Below, one piece after another: positions 35,316 to 44,584 of a DNA stretch of 62,583 nt; the first letter of the stretch is position 1, and every line of letters begins with the position of its first letter. The notes beneath the pieces were generated by a model. That model was not told the DNA's origin. It saw only the letters and a list, made by a program, of their open reading frames with translations, and ran no database searches. The stretch is taken from the NCBI GenBank assembly GCA_934432885.1, contig CAKRYY010000013.1:1-62583 (forward strand), in the 5' to 3' direction. The stretch is from an uncultured Lachnospiraceae bacterium (GTDB lineage Bacteria > Bacillota > Clostridia > Lachnospirales > Lachnospiraceae). A program made the translations under genes and the position numbers.

Positions 35316-37214
35316 TTAATGATTTTTCAAAAAATCTGTAATCTGCCTTGCACTTCTTGCCTGCGGCCACAGACGCGCCTGTGGTACCTTCATCTCTTCC
35401 CGCTTTGCGCTCTGCTGCGCCGGCCAGAGCTTTGCCTGCGTATTTTTCATTTCTTCCCGTCTTGCGCTTTTCTGCGCCGGCCAGAGCTTTGCCGGCGTGT
35501 TTTTCATCTTTTTGGTATGAGCGCTGGAGCTTTCAGGCCACTTTTTAGACTTTGGCTTTTTCATCTCATTCTTATGAGCGCTGGACTGCTTCGGCCAGAG
35601 CTTTGCTGCCTCTTCCATCTCCTTCAGGCTGAGTTCATCATCAAGATGCTTTGCAGAATTGTACTGTTTTGCCGTATCGCTGTGTTTATACTGCCGCCCC
35701 TTAGGGGTTTCCATCTCTTTTGTTTTGGCGCTGGACTTCTCCGGCCAGTGTCTGTTTACAGCATCCGACATGGCAATCTTCTTTGCCTTTGCCTCACTCT
35801 TTTCTTCCTCTGTCGAGGCTGCATCAATCTCTTTTTGGATTTCCGCATTGTAATTGGTTACAAAGGTCTCATAATCCCTGCCGTACTTAGGCTTGAGATT
35901 TCCGCTTTCATCCTTCTGCGGCGTCCATTTCGCTTTATCTGCAATCGCTGACATCTCTGCCGCGCTCATCTCTTCATCAAAATACTTTGCAGAGCTGTTC
36001 TGCTTTGGTGTCTTGCTGTGTTTATACTGCCTGCTTGCAGCACTTGACATGGCAATCTTCTTTGCATTTGCAGCATTCTTTTCTTCCTCTGTCGCAGCCG
36101 CCTTAATCTCCTTTTCAATTTCCGCATTGTAATTGGTTACAAAGGTCTCATAATCCCTGCCGTACTTAGGCTTAAGGCCTCCGTTTTCATCCTTCTGCGG
36201 CGTCCATTTTGCACTATCTGCAATCGCTGACATCTCTGCCGCGCTCATCTCTTCCTTAGAATACTTTGCAGAGCTGTTCTGTTTTGGCGTCTTGCTGTGT
36301 TTATACTGCCGCCCCTTTGGCGTCTCCATCTCTTTCTTTTTGGCGCTGGACTGCTCCGGCCAGAGTCTGCTTACAGCGCCTGACATCGCAATCTTCTTTG
36401 CTTTTGCAGCATTCTTTTCTTCCTCTGTCGTAGCTGCATTGATCTCTTTTTCGATTTCCTTATTATAGTCGGTTACAAGGCTCTCATAATCTTTTCCGTA
36501 CTTGGATTTGAGCTTTCCATTCTCACCCTTCTGCGGCGTCCACCTTGCTGCCCTTGCCTGCATCTTCGCAGCGGAATTATACTCTGTCTCCCATTCCTTG
36601 TTGTACAGGTTGGAATTATAATGCCTGTCGCCCTTGCCTTCCTTCTTTTTGCCATCAAACTTCCAGACATCCTTATCATCAAATGCCGCCATCGGAATGT
36701 CCAGACAAACCATCTCACGGTAAGCAATGGTTACAGTCTCTAGCAAAAGTCCGCTTACCTCTGCATTTAATTCCCCATAGTCCTTGCTGATAACCGTACA
36801 GCCGGTAAATACATAATTACGCACCGGCTCAAGTCCCGGAAAAACATGCTTGTTGACAAACAGAATAACCGGAAGCGCCAGCTCTGTTCCCAGCGGCAGC
36901 GGGTCAACCCAGTTGATGCCGACATATCGTTCTACCTGAAACGTAAACGGCTTGCTAATCGGCTTACGTTTCAAATGCACATAATCGTTCAGCCCGCCTT
37001 CCTGAATATAGTCAAATTCATTTTCCCTGTGGATTCCCTTAACCGCCTTACAGGGCAGGTCAAATACACCCTCCACGCGGAGCATGAAAGCGAAATTTGC
37101 AACAGGATTTAAGCCTGTATTGACTACCAGCTTATTGCCCCAGTCACTTCTCCCGCCTATATTCTGCCCCTTGGGCAATCCGCTGATTGTTGTAACACTG
37201 CTGCTCTCTGGCAT
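35316..37214 (-). CDS. Tube-like (gp19/Hcp-type) protein with long modular repeat tail
   Basis: A 632-residue protein from the ATG at 37214 (AGGAGG 8 bases upstream; an in-frame GTG at 37223 touches the RBS). Residues 1-170 look like a second tail-tube domain (NPVANFAFMLRVEGV, FTFQVERYVGINWVDP, VSGLLLETVTIAYREMVC). The rest is charged repeats: three modules that start WTPQK, of about 112, 93 and 109 residues, each with KYGxDYExxVTxYNxEI and EEEKxxxxAKKIAMS; then five short copies of a 16-18 residue motif LWPxxSAxxxEMK. The 19-residue difference between modules 1 and 2 equals one LWP motif. Such a repeat tail on a tube protein is unfamiliar to me. Confidence 0.65.
   Translation of the reverse strand: MPESSSVTTISGLPKGQNIGGRSDWGNKLVVNTGLNPVANFAFMLRVEGVFDLPCKAVKGIHRENEFDYIQEGGLNDYVHLKRKPISKPFTFQVERYVGINWVDPLPLGTELALPVILFVNKHVFPGLEPVRNYVFTGCTVISKDYGELNAEVSGLLLETVTIAYREMVCLDIPMAAFDDKDVWKFDGKKKEGKGDRHYNSNLYNKEWETEYNSAAKMQARAARWTPQKGENGKLKSKYGKDYESLVTDYNKEIEKEINAATTEEEKNAAKAKKIAMSGAVSRLWPEQSSAKKKEMETPKGRQYKHSKTPKQNSSAKYSKEEMSAAEMSAIADSAKWTPQKDENGGLKPKYGRDYETFVTNYNAEIEKEIKAAATEEEKNAANAKKIAMSSAASRQYKHSKTPKQNSSAKYFDEEMSAAEMSAIADKAKWTPQKDESGNLKPKYGRDYETFVTNYNAEIQKEIDAASTEEEKSEAKAKKIAMSDAVNRHWPEKSSAKTKEMETPKGRQYKHSDTAKQYNSAKHLDDELSLKEMEEAAKLWPKQSSAHKNEMKKPKSKKWPESSSAHTKKMKNTPAKLWPAQKSARREEMKNTQAKLWPAQQSAKREEMKVPQARLWPQARSARQITDFLKNH
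35349..36560. repeat. Coding tandem repeats of the tube-like protein
   Basis: DNA-level repeats underlie the protein repeats. The block starting TTCCGCATTG at 35841 recurs at 36120 (279 bases, 93 codons) with few changes over about 200 bases; a more diverged copy lies near 36457. Near the 3' end of the gene (35349-35600) short copies encode the LWPxxSA motif. The high identity between the two inner copies suggests recent duplication or gene conversion. Confidence 0.85.
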
Positions 37215-37237
37215 ACGCTCCACCTCCTTCTATGGGT

Positions 37238-37417
37238 CTACCTTGTTGGTTTCATATCCAAAATACTTTTTTCCTTACTCTTTTTTGAGGGATTAATGCT
37301 CTTATGTATCTCCGAAATCTCATGACACCAGCGCCTTCTGCTTCGATGGTCGAGCTGCATCACATCCTCGCTGCCCCAATGAAAATAATAGGACAAAAAC
37401 GCCATTTCCTGATACAT
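37238..37417 (-). CDS. Small DUF6760-like CIS protein (59 aa)
   Basis: Reading the minus strand from ATG 37417 to TAG 37238 gives a 59-residue protein: EMAFLSYYFHW at 4-14, MQLDHRSRRRWCHEIS at 20-35. This fits the small DUF6760-type proteins that accompany eCIS tube and chaperone genes (pattern AFxxYxFHW....xLxHxxRRRWxxEI). GAAGGA stands 4-5 bases before the ATG, and no other start exists in frame before a stop. It lies between the chaperone-like gene and the repeat-tailed tube-like gene. The known family role is not established; position suggests an assembly helper. Confidence 0.72.
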   Translation of the reverse strand: MYQEMAFLSYYFHWGSEDVMQLDHRSRRRWCHEISEIHKSINPSKKSKEKSILDMKPTR

Positions 37418-37437
37418 TGCATCCTTCGGATAAAGCC

Positions 37438-37800
37438 TTAACCCTCCATAGTAAAATTTACCGGCGTTTCAATCGTCTCTCCACAGTGCGGGCATACCAC
37501 CTTCATCATGGGCGGCTCCACATCATTGATTTTCTGATACATATCCTGCAGGAAAGCAAGGTCTGCTGTAAAAAGCTTCTCGATAACATTCGGCGTTACC
37601 ATTGTCAGTCCCTCAAGCTCTGTAATAACCTTGCCAAGCACTACGATTGTCAGGTAGGAAGGATTGCTAAGTACCCTCGGGTCTCTGGTTGCGCTGATTT
37701 CATCGCCCGCAGTTGCAAGACGCATCTTTCCTCTTTTGTGAATCTCACCGTTTCCATCCACATATCCCTTGGGAAGTGTAAATTCATAAACTGTTTCCAT
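37438..37800 (-). CDS. CIS tail assembly / hub chaperone-like protein
   Basis: A 120-residue protein: LPKGYVDGNGEIHKRGKMRLATAGDEI at 10-36 and TPNVIEKLFTADLAFLQDMYQKIN near 70-93 match the small protein found next to tube genes in eCIS clusters and related to T4 baseplate hub assembly chaperones. A C-terminal VVCPHCGETIE has one CxxC pair, half of a zinc ribbon, so metal may be bound at a dimer interface. It directly follows the tube gene (153-base gap, partly a short hairpin-rich spacer). Confidence 0.75.
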   Translation of the reverse strand: METVYEFTLPKGYVDGNGEIHKRGKMRLATAGDEISATRDPRVLSNPSYLTIVVLGKVITELEGLTMVTPNVIEKLFTADLAFLQDMYQKINDVEPPMMKVVCPHCGETIETPVNFTMEG

Positions 37801-37953
37801 GCTGTTTCCTCCTGTCCAATCGTTAAATCACTCTATGTCACTTATCGCTTTCTGGTTTCTTCACTTGCCTATGGTCTGACAGAAAGAGAAGCCTGCCGCT
37901 TCTCTCTCTGTCAGGCCACCCGGAGCCATGCCCCGGATGCCTGTATGTTTTTC

Positions 37954-38454
37954 CTAGTTCGGAATAATCAGTTCTTCGTATGCAATTTCAACAGTTTCAA
38001 TCGCAACTTCACTCTGCAATGCGTTTAAATCAGGCGCTGTATACTTTGTTACCCATGCGTTGCTGAGCTGCCATACTCTTGTACCTGTTACAGAGGTTGC
38101 CACTGCCTGAGGCGCACCGCCGTTAATGTCGATCATTTCAATCTGTACATTGTAGCGGGGCATCTGTCCTCTTGTCTCGCTGACACACTCCTGAATCCAT
38201 GTCTTGAATGCGCTGTCCAGTGTATAGCCCATCTTTAAGGTTACGTTTCCATGTTTTACCAGACCCGGAATCTTTACCGGTGCCAGGCTGTTTGCATTTC
38301 CCTGACGGAATTCGATAACGTCTACTGTCGCTTCAATTCCTGTTACTTCGCTGAATGCAGCTGTTCCTTCTACCTGATCTACATGAACCAGGAAGTTCAT
38401 TTTTGTCAAGGGATAGTACAGTTGTCCTTCTGTTTGATATGCAGTTCCTGCCAT
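37954..38454 (-). CDS. CIS inner tube protein (gp19/Hcp-like)
   Basis: A 166-residue protein. YPLTKMNFLVHVDQVEGTAAFSEVTGIEA at 14-42, VTLKMGYTLDSAFKTWIQ near 90-107, and the C-terminal WVTKYTAPDLNALQSEVAIETVEIAYEEL are diagnostic for T4 gp19/Afp1-type tube subunits that stack as hexamers inside the sheath. It is located directly after the sheath gene, the usual arrangement. About 50 bases separate the two. Confidence 0.95.
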   Translation of the reverse strand: MAGTAYQTEGQLYYPLTKMNFLVHVDQVEGTAAFSEVTGIEATVDVIEFRQGNANSLAPVKIPGLVKHGNVTLKMGYTLDSAFKTWIQECVSETRGQMPRYNVQIEMIDINGGAPQAVATSVTGTRVWQLSNAWVTKYTAPDLNALQSEVAIETVEIAYEELIIPN

Positions 38455-38505
38455 AATCTTCTACTCCTTTTCTATTTATCTTCTATTTCCCATTTCGCCT
38501 TCGTC

Positions 38506-40218
38506 TTATTCTGCTGCGCTCTCTCCGCCGCCTCCAGCACTCTCTGCTGTATGCTGTGTTACACGGAAGATTACGAACTCTGCCGGACGGGAAGGTGCGA
38601 TACCAACGTTGCAAATCAGACGTCCGTTCATAATATCGTCCCTGCTCATGGTGGAAGGCCCGATTTCTACGAAGTATGCTTCGGAAGCGGAGCCGCCTGC
38701 CAGCATGCCGTTTCTCCACATCGTATCCAGGAAGCTGGAAATCGTCATCTGTACTCTCTGCCACAGAGCTACATCATTCGGCTCAAATACTACCCAGTTG
38801 GTATTTGCCTTGATGCTCTCCTCTACATAGATGAAGAGACGTCTTACATTGACATATTTGAAGTTGGAGTTGCTGCTTGCTGTTCTTGCACCCCATACGC
38901 GGATTCCCTGTCCCGGAAGTGCACGAATCAGGTTGATGCCTGCAGGATTCAAAATATCCTGCTCTGCTTTATTGTAGTTTACATTCAGACCGGTACAGAA
39001 TACTGTCTCATTTGCAGGTGCCTTGTGTACGCCCCTGTTGGTATCTGTTCTGGAGTAAACACCCATAACTGCTCCTGAAGGCGGAATGAAATCCGGCTGA
39101 TTGGAGGAGCGGTCAAATACCTGCACCCAGGGATGATACATTGCAGCGTAGCTGCTGTCAATCATTTCACGATACTGAAGCAGGTCTTTTGTCTTGTACA
39201 TATCCTTAGGCATATCCAGCACTGCAAAACGGCTCTTTAAGTTCTCGCAGTGCCCTACAAGCGCTACTACAACCTCAGGAATTGTCACGCCCGGAATTGC
39301 GAGCATGCTGACGGTGCTGTTTTCTTCAAAGGATGCAAGACCGGTTCTCTTTCCAGGGCCATTGTCCTCTCCGATAAAGGTTCCTGCATTTACCTTGCTC
39401 ATGGAGCCATCCAGACCGCCATCCAGTGTGAACATGCCGCTGGTGTTTCCTTCGCCAAGGATTGCTTCTACCGGGTTGCCGATTGCATCGGATACCTCAA
39501 CCTCTGCCTTTACAAGCTCGCTGTTTACCAGACGATAGCCAAAGAAATTCGGATTTGCAACGTTGGTGCTCAGTCCTGCATAATTCTCAACTTCCTCTGC
39601 ATAACGGATGCTCATGTCGGTTTCTACCAGATAAACAACCGTTGTCGGAATCAACGCGGTATCAACTACCTTGCCCTTGAATTCCTGCTCAAATACGATG
39701 CTGTTGTCAAAAATGCTCTTAATGCGGTTATATTCCTTGCCTGCAAGTACCAAATCCCCCTCACGGAAGCCTTCTACCGTCTTTGCGATGTAAGCTTCGC
39801 CGTTCTTTCCAACGAGCTGCATCTTACGCTTCGTTACGGTATTTAAGGTAATCTGGATTTTATTTCCCCATTTTCCTTCATTTGCTGCTGTTACGGTAAG
39901 AAAACCTTTTTTGGTGGAAGCTTTCTTTGCATCTGTCGGAATAACACGGGATACATAGCAGCGGGTTCCGCCGTTTGCGAAGAACTGCTCTACGCTGGAT
40001 GCAAGATAACGGTACTCACCATATCCAAACTCGCTTAACGGTCCTCCAAACTGTTTTACAAAGCTTCTGTAGCTGGTTACCAGACTCGGTGCTCCGAGTG
40101 TCTGTCCTTTCTCCGCAAAGCCAATGAAACCTGCTGTAGAGGTTCCTACACCTTCCATTGATCTTGGAGAATTATCATATTCTTCTACATATACGCCAGG
40201 TGAAAAATATTCTGCCAT
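38506..40218 (-). CDS. CIS contractile sheath protein
   Basis: A 570-residue protein starting with YFSPGVYVEEYDNSPRSMEGVGTSTAGFIGFAEKG-type sequence (residues 4-38), the classic N-terminus of phage and eCIS sheath subunits. The C-terminal domain has IRVWGARTASSNSNFKYVNVRRLFIYVEESI near 440-470 and FVEIGPSTMSRDDIMNGRLICNVGIAPSRPAEFVIFRV near 515-552, both strongly conserved. A single sheath gene is present, unlike Afp and PVC which carry three. It is expected to contract and drive the tube. RBS GGAGC lies before ATG. Confidence 0.97.
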   Translation of the reverse strand: MAEYFSPGVYVEEYDNSPRSMEGVGTSTAGFIGFAEKGQTLGAPSLVTSYRSFVKQFGGPLSEFGYGEYRYLASSVEQFFANGGTRCYVSRVIPTDAKKASTKKGFLTVTAANEGKWGNKIQITLNTVTKRKMQLVGKNGEAYIAKTVEGFREGDLVLAGKEYNRIKSIFDNSIVFEQEFKGKVVDTALIPTTVVYLVETDMSIRYAEEVENYAGLSTNVANPNFFGYRLVNSELVKAEVEVSDAIGNPVEAILGEGNTSGMFTLDGGLDGSMSKVNAGTFIGEDNGPGKRTGLASFEENSTVSMLAIPGVTIPEVVVALVGHCENLKSRFAVLDMPKDMYKTKDLLQYREMIDSSYAAMYHPWVQVFDRSSNQPDFIPPSGAVMGVYSRTDTNRGVHKAPANETVFCTGLNVNYNKAEQDILNPAGINLIRALPGQGIRVWGARTASSNSNFKYVNVRRLFIYVEESIKANTNWVVFEPNDVALWQRVQMTISSFLDTMWRNGMLAGGSASEAYFVEIGPSTMSRDDIMNGRLICNVGIAPSRPAEFVIFRVTQHTAESAGGGGESAAE

Positions 40219-40248
40219 TTTGTTAGCTCCTTTCTATTCTTTCCTTTG

Positions 40249-40638
40249 TTATACCAGTACCTTTGTCTGTCCTGGTACCATGATTTTAATTGTTCCGGCC
40301 CCTAAGCCGCACATCAAAGTTGCCTCATTTGTCAGGCAGGGCGCTCCCCCTACCATGACCTTGGGATTCGCCGGTATCCAGCATCCTGCTGGAACCATCG
40401 TGCAGGGCTGCGGCGTCAATACGCCAAGTGCTGCCGCTGTGGCTGCTGCCACTGCCGGGTTTGCAAGTGAGGTGCACATTCCAAAGGGCTGCAGGTTTAC
40501 ATTTGGCTGCATATCCCGTATCGTTGCGACCGGTTTGCCTTCCTCGAGGCAGGTCGTCTGTGAGGTCGCCTGCAGATTGCAGGGAGCCGTACCGAAAGTG
40601 CACATACATTTTGCGCCTGTCACTGCTAAAATCCCCAT
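40249..40638 (-). CDS. PAAR-like DUF4280 spike-tip protein
   Basis: A 129-residue, cysteine-rich protein: GAKCMCTFGTAPCNL at 8-22, IRDMQPNVNLQPFGMC near 40-55, CTMVPAGCWIPANPKVMVGGAPCLTNEATLMC near 79-110. This matches DUF4280, the PAAR-like family that caps the spike of CIS and T6SS. The cysteines (at least seven) probably bind metal at the tip. In Afp-type clusters the PAAR protein is Afp10. Confidence 0.9.
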   Translation of the reverse strand: MGILAVTGAKCMCTFGTAPCNLQATSQTTCLEEGKPVATIRDMQPNVNLQPFGMCTSLANPAVAAATAAALGVLTPQPCTMVPAGCWIPANPKVMVGGAPCLTNEATLMCGLGAGTIKIMVPGQTKVLV

Positions 40639-40641
40639 CTC

Positions 40642-41391
40642 CTATATCCCCCTTTCTTCAGTCTCTCCAAGCGGCTGAAGACTCTCTGTGGAGATTTTTT
40701 TAAAGGCCGCTTTTCCATTTACCACATAGCGAATCAGATATTCTGTTCCGCTGCCGTCCTCCTGCATCCGAAGCAGGTATTTTCCACTCCCGTCTACCAT
40801 GCCCCGTACGATACGGACGATTTTTTCTTCCGGCCTGCAGGCCGTCTGCAGAGGCTCTGCCAGCTTCACGCTCAGCTTATCCAGCCTCTTTTTAATCCGG
40901 AATTCTTCGAATTCCTGCTGTTGCTCATGAATGACCGCGTAGGACATTTCCTCCAGCGGCTTGGTGTAATACAGCCTCAGCGTCTGTTTCTTTTCCTGAT
41001 AGCTGTCCACCGCGCCATACGCCTTTTTGAGAGAAACCGCTGCAATGGATTCCATTCCGGGACAATGCCCCTCAAGAGTCAGCATATCAATGAAACCGCT
41101 TGTGCTGATCTCTGGAATCATAGCCGCTTCTATCTCAGGAAAATTCTCCGACAGCTCCGCATACCGGACCTTTACGCAGGCAGGTAAAAAGCCTGTCACC
41201 TGAATTTTGAGGTCCATGTCGCCTCTTCCGCGATTCAGCAGGACGTACAGCCCTTCATCTCTTCTGAGGAATGGAATTATCTGTTCCTCATTCTGGAAGA
41301 TAACCTGTCTTTGCTCAATGCGTCTTCCTGTCGTGGTATCCACGAGCCGAACGATTAGATCCAGCTTGTAATGAATCTCAGCATCTGCCAC
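40642..41391 (-). CDS. Uncharacterised CIS-linked beta-rich protein
   Basis: A 249-residue protein with GTG start (GGGGGAG 10 bases upstream, 1 base from the stop of the Pvc16 gene). Residues 1-110 are a beta-sandwich-like stretch (LIVRLVDTTTGRRIEQRQV, IQVTGFLPACVKVRY); the middle is helical and charged; the C-terminal 60 residues form a second beta unit (GSGKYLLRMQEDGSG). I do not recognise the family. Its place between Pvc16-like and PAAR-like genes suggests a structural or tip-associated role. Confidence 0.55.
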   Translation of the reverse strand: MADAEIHYKLDLIVRLVDTTTGRRIEQRQVIFQNEEQIIPFLRRDEGLYVLLNRGRGDMDLKIQVTGFLPACVKVRYAELSENFPEIEAAMIPEISTSGFIDMLTLEGHCPGMESIAAVSLKKAYGAVDSYQEKKQTLRLYYTKPLEEMSYAVIHEQQQEFEEFRIKKRLDKLSVKLAEPLQTACRPEEKIVRIVRGMVDGSGKYLLRMQEDGSGTEYLIRYVVNGKAAFKKISTESLQPLGETEERGI

Positions 41392-41991
41392 TTATCGTTC
41401 ACTCCCCCTCTCTTTTCCCATAAGGTTAATCCCGAAGGATGCTTCGCTGACGCGAGGAGGCTCAACCACAATTTCACTGGATAGAAATACGGGTGCCGCC
41501 TTATAGAACAGGCTAATCTCATACGGCTTATTGATTGCCTGCCACACCCTTACCTTTTCCTCCAATGCCATCTTCGCCTGAGATAACACAATCGGAGGTT
41601 CGGAGGCATCCAGCCAGGGTTGAAGCTCCTGAGGCAGCACAGAGCTGTTGTCATTTACAATCTGTGCTACTCTGCCAATGATTTTTTGTATATCCGGTGC
41701 TTTCAGTCCCATCTGGGACGAACCGTTAATAAATACCATATAATATAAGCTATATGGTCTTGGCGGCTGTAATAGCTGTATCTTGCCCCTGTCCACGATA
41801 GGCGGACGGGCAATCTGGGATTCCTCTTTGATTTCATACAGGTAAAGCCCTACGATGTAGTCCACATCCTGCGATGCCGGTGAGGAAATCTCAATATTGT
41901 TGGGAGACGGCACGGGCTCCGGGCACATCTTTTCCCTGAGGGTTTTTACTATATAGGCGCTGACGTCTGCAATAATCGTATAGTCTGCCAT
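41392..41991 (-). CDS. Pvc16/DUF4255-like tube or sheath terminator
   Basis: A 199-residue protein: YTIIADVSAYIVKTLREKM at 4-22, IEISSPASQDVDYIVGLYLYEIKE near 33-56, RPYSLYYMVFINGSS near 78-92, and KPYEISLFYKAAPVFLSSE near 155-173. These fit the N-terminal domain of Pvc16/Afp16 (DUF4255), which caps the distal end of the tube and sheath in Afp/PVC particles and sets final length. Such cap genes are hallmarks of eCIS-type clusters as opposed to T6SS. Confidence 0.88.
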   Translation of the reverse strand: MADYTIIADVSAYIVKTLREKMCPEPVPSPNNIEISSPASQDVDYIVGLYLYEIKEESQIARPPIVDRGKIQLLQPPRPYSLYYMVFINGSSQMGLKAPDIQKIIGRVAQIVNDNSSVLPQELQPWLDASEPPIVLSQAKMALEEKVRVWQAINKPYEISLFYKAAPVFLSSEIVVEPPRVSEASFGINLMGKERGSER

Positions 41992-41994
41992 CTC

Positions 41995-44571
41995 TTATGC
42001 GCCCCCTTCCTGTAATTGTGTGTAGATTTCTTCGGCAAGCGTCTCTACCTCCGGTGTTCCCACCGCTGCGTAGATAGCCTTTTCAAAATACTCTGCCTTT
42101 GTATCAAATATGCTCTTACCGTCTGCACTCTTTAAGTAGAGTGTCCGCATCAGCTCCGGCGAGGCTGAAAGATTTTTCTTCGTTCCGCCTGCCACCTCGT
42201 ACTGACGCTTTGCCAGTGTGAACAGATAATATTCTTTTGCTTTCTGTAAGGTCACGGTATCATGGGCATCGTCAAAGATATAACGATATTCCAGTACCTT
42301 TCCAAGCGCCTGCAGGGACAGGTACGCTTCCTCTTTGCCCTTGTATTTTTCATAGATATAGGAATTGTTCGCCTGTGCTGCCTGCTTTGCAAGCGATGCT
42401 GCAAGGGAAAGCGCATCCTTATTGTTTTTCTCTTCTCCGTACCATTCAAGTGCAATCATGGCTGATGCCTGCTGCTTCGCAGAAGCGCCCTCAAAACCGC
42501 CGCTGCCAAAAAGCCCATCCAGAATGTCATTTAAGAGACTCAAAAGCGCATCCGATGTCAGGCTGCCCTTTCCTGCTGTTGCTGACGCTGCTGCCGCCGT
42601 ATCTCTCGCATCGGAGAGTCCATCCGCAAGCGCGCCTGCCGCATCTGCATCCAGTCCGGCTGCATTATCAAGTGCGTCCTGCACCTGGTCGAGCGCTGCC
42701 TGTGCAGCCTCCGGGTCAAGCGCCGCTGCCGCTGCAAGCGCCGCCATCTGATTCTCCATATCGCTGCTGTCGGTTTCCTCATCCGCACTTCTGATTGCAG
42801 AGGTTAAGTCATCCGCCATCGAAGCAAGCAGTGCCGCTGCATTTTTATCACCCATTGACGCTGCAGCCTTTGCCTTATCAGCTTCACTGCTGTTTGGAGA
42901 ATTCAGAACTGCATTCAGGCTCTCGGCAAGACCGTCTATATCCTTCTGCTTTGCCTCCATCTGCGCCGTCAGCTTGTTTGCACCTGCCAAATCGTTATTG
43001 TCCAGCGCGTCCTGCCGCTGTTTTTCAAGGTCCTCTTTTTCTTTTTCCAGCTTCGCCATGTCGGTAGCATCCGAAGCATTTTTTACAAGGTCTGCATAGG
43101 ATTTCCGAAGCCATATCAGATGGTCTGCAACGGTATCCTTCAGATACGGCGCCGCCGCATCCTCTATTACGGATTTTTCCAGCTGAGGTACGCCGTCAAT
43201 CAGCTTGAGCGTATATGCCTGCGCCGCCTGATTATCCATTCTGGCAAACTGTGCCTCCAGCATGGTCTGATATTCCAGCCGGTCTGCATTCGCCGCTGTC
43301 TTCTGTTCTGAAAGGTACTTTTGCAGCACTGCCTGGGAAGCTCCCTCAGAAGCTGCCGTCTGATAATCCTGACTGATACCTGCCCGCAGATCAGAGGTAT
43401 ATTTGCCAAAGGCCGCGCTGACAAGGTCTGAGGTCAGTGTGTTCAGTTCGCTGTCCTGCTGTGCGATAACGCCGTCTAAAATATTCTGAAGGTTGCAGAG
43501 CATTTCCATTATGTCATCACAGCCCTGCGTATCTGCGCCTCTCGCCTTTGAAATCAATTCCTGACTGTACCTGTACTCGGCACTTGCAGAAACCGTATCA
43601 CCGGAATCAGACATCGTCTTTGCCTGATATGAGCTGATGCTCTCCTGTACATTTTTGATACAGTCGCCTACCGCGGATACAATCTCCGAGTTAATGATGA
43701 AGTCCGGCGGTACGCTTTCTTCCTCGTCGCTGCTTGGCTTTTGGTTGCTTGCTCCCATACCGCTTGCATCATTCTCAAGCTCATCCAGATAGCCTTCCAG
43801 CTTGGTAAGGGATTCCACGCGTCTTTGTGCATCAACGCTGGTCTCTATCTCTTCTGTCTTTTCTGTCCACTGTGAAGGCTTCTCACGGGGTGTCAGTCCA
43901 TTTTTATAGGTTTCTAGCGCCTGCAGGGAAGTATCGCAGTCCCTTGTGACATCACTCTGGATGTCCTTGTCAAAAAGTGCTCCTACCATTCTCAGATAGA
44001 TATTATCTGATTCATTCTTATCTGTCTTTTCCTGCAGAATCTGGTACTGGATTCTGAGTGGTTCCAGTTCCTCCATCGTCCGCAGGTCGTACGGATTGCT
44101 GATGTCAAATACCGATACTGCCTTGCCAGTGCGAAGGTCAATCGTAATACCGTCCGACCCTGTCTTATGGGTAAATGGAAGGCTCTCGATAACGCTCCTG
44201 CTGACCGGTGAGCCGGAGGTCGTAATATCCGCAATCGAGGTAGCATCCGATATTTCAAACCAGGCGCCGCCTGCAAGCTCTGACTTATAATACATCTGCG
44301 GCTGATTGAATTCATTTGCTGATTCCAATGCCGTCTGATACAGCTCATCTGTCAAAGCGCTGATATGTATCAGATGGGAGCCGATTACCAGCGTTGCATT
44401 CTCAATCTGGCTATCCTGCATCTGTACGGAACGTACCGATGTGTCCTTATCGCTTTCAAGCGCCGCCCGTACAACCATACTTCCAACGACAAGCGTCAGG
44501 ATGGCTGCCATAAGGCAAAACAGGCGGAATTTCTTATTTAGTTTGTGATGGTTTCCCGCTCTCTCCTGCAT
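41995..44571 (-). CDS. Membrane-anchored, Ala/Asp-rich extracytoplasmic coiled-coil protein
   Basis: An 858-residue protein. I chose the ATG at 44571 (GGGAG 5 bases upstream, 13 bases after the previous stop); a longer frame back to 44637 overlaps the previous gene. Basic N-terminus, one hydrophobic helix at about 15-35 (LFCLMAAILTLVVGSMVV) with no lipobox, then about 820 residues outside. Residues 40-160 look beta-rich; long coiled coils follow (about 500-560), then an Ala/Asp-rich low-complexity part (about 600-700). No known family recognised. It is the last of five envelope-type genes before the Pvc16 gene and may be a tether or shaft around the particle in the wall; that is inference. 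Confidence 0.6.
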   Translation of the reverse strand: MQERAGNHHKLNKKFRLFCLMAAILTLVVGSMVVRAALESDKDTSVRSVQMQDSQIENATLVIGSHLIHISALTDELYQTALESANEFNQPQMYYKSELAGGAWFEISDATSIADITTSGSPVSRSVIESLPFTHKTGSDGITIDLRTGKAVSVFDISNPYDLRTMEELEPLRIQYQILQEKTDKNESDNIYLRMVGALFDKDIQSDVTRDCDTSLQALETYKNGLTPREKPSQWTEKTEEIETSVDAQRRVESLTKLEGYLDELENDASGMGASNQKPSSDEEESVPPDFIINSEIVSAVGDCIKNVQESISSYQAKTMSDSGDTVSASAEYRYSQELISKARGADTQGCDDIMEMLCNLQNILDGVIAQQDSELNTLTSDLVSAAFGKYTSDLRAGISQDYQTAASEGASQAVLQKYLSEQKTAANADRLEYQTMLEAQFARMDNQAAQAYTLKLIDGVPQLEKSVIEDAAAPYLKDTVADHLIWLRKSYADLVKNASDATDMAKLEKEKEDLEKQRQDALDNNDLAGANKLTAQMEAKQKDIDGLAESLNAVLNSPNSSEADKAKAAASMGDKNAAALLASMADDLTSAIRSADEETDSSDMENQMAALAAAAALDPEAAQAALDQVQDALDNAAGLDADAAGALADGLSDARDTAAAASATAGKGSLTSDALLSLLNDILDGLFGSGGFEGASAKQQASAMIALEWYGEEKNNKDALSLAASLAKQAAQANNSYIYEKYKGKEEAYLSLQALGKVLEYRYIFDDAHDTVTLQKAKEYYLFTLAKRQYEVAGGTKKNLSASPELMRTLYLKSADGKSIFDTKAEYFEKAIYAAVGTPEVETLAEEIYTQLQEGGA

Positions 44572-44584
44572 GTTTACTCCCACA

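Noticed and set aside
22548..41991. A defective prophage or R-type tailocin
   Set aside because: There are no lysis genes, capsid, terminase or integrase, and Pvc16, DUF4280 and AAA+ ATPase genes point to an eCIS-type system instead.
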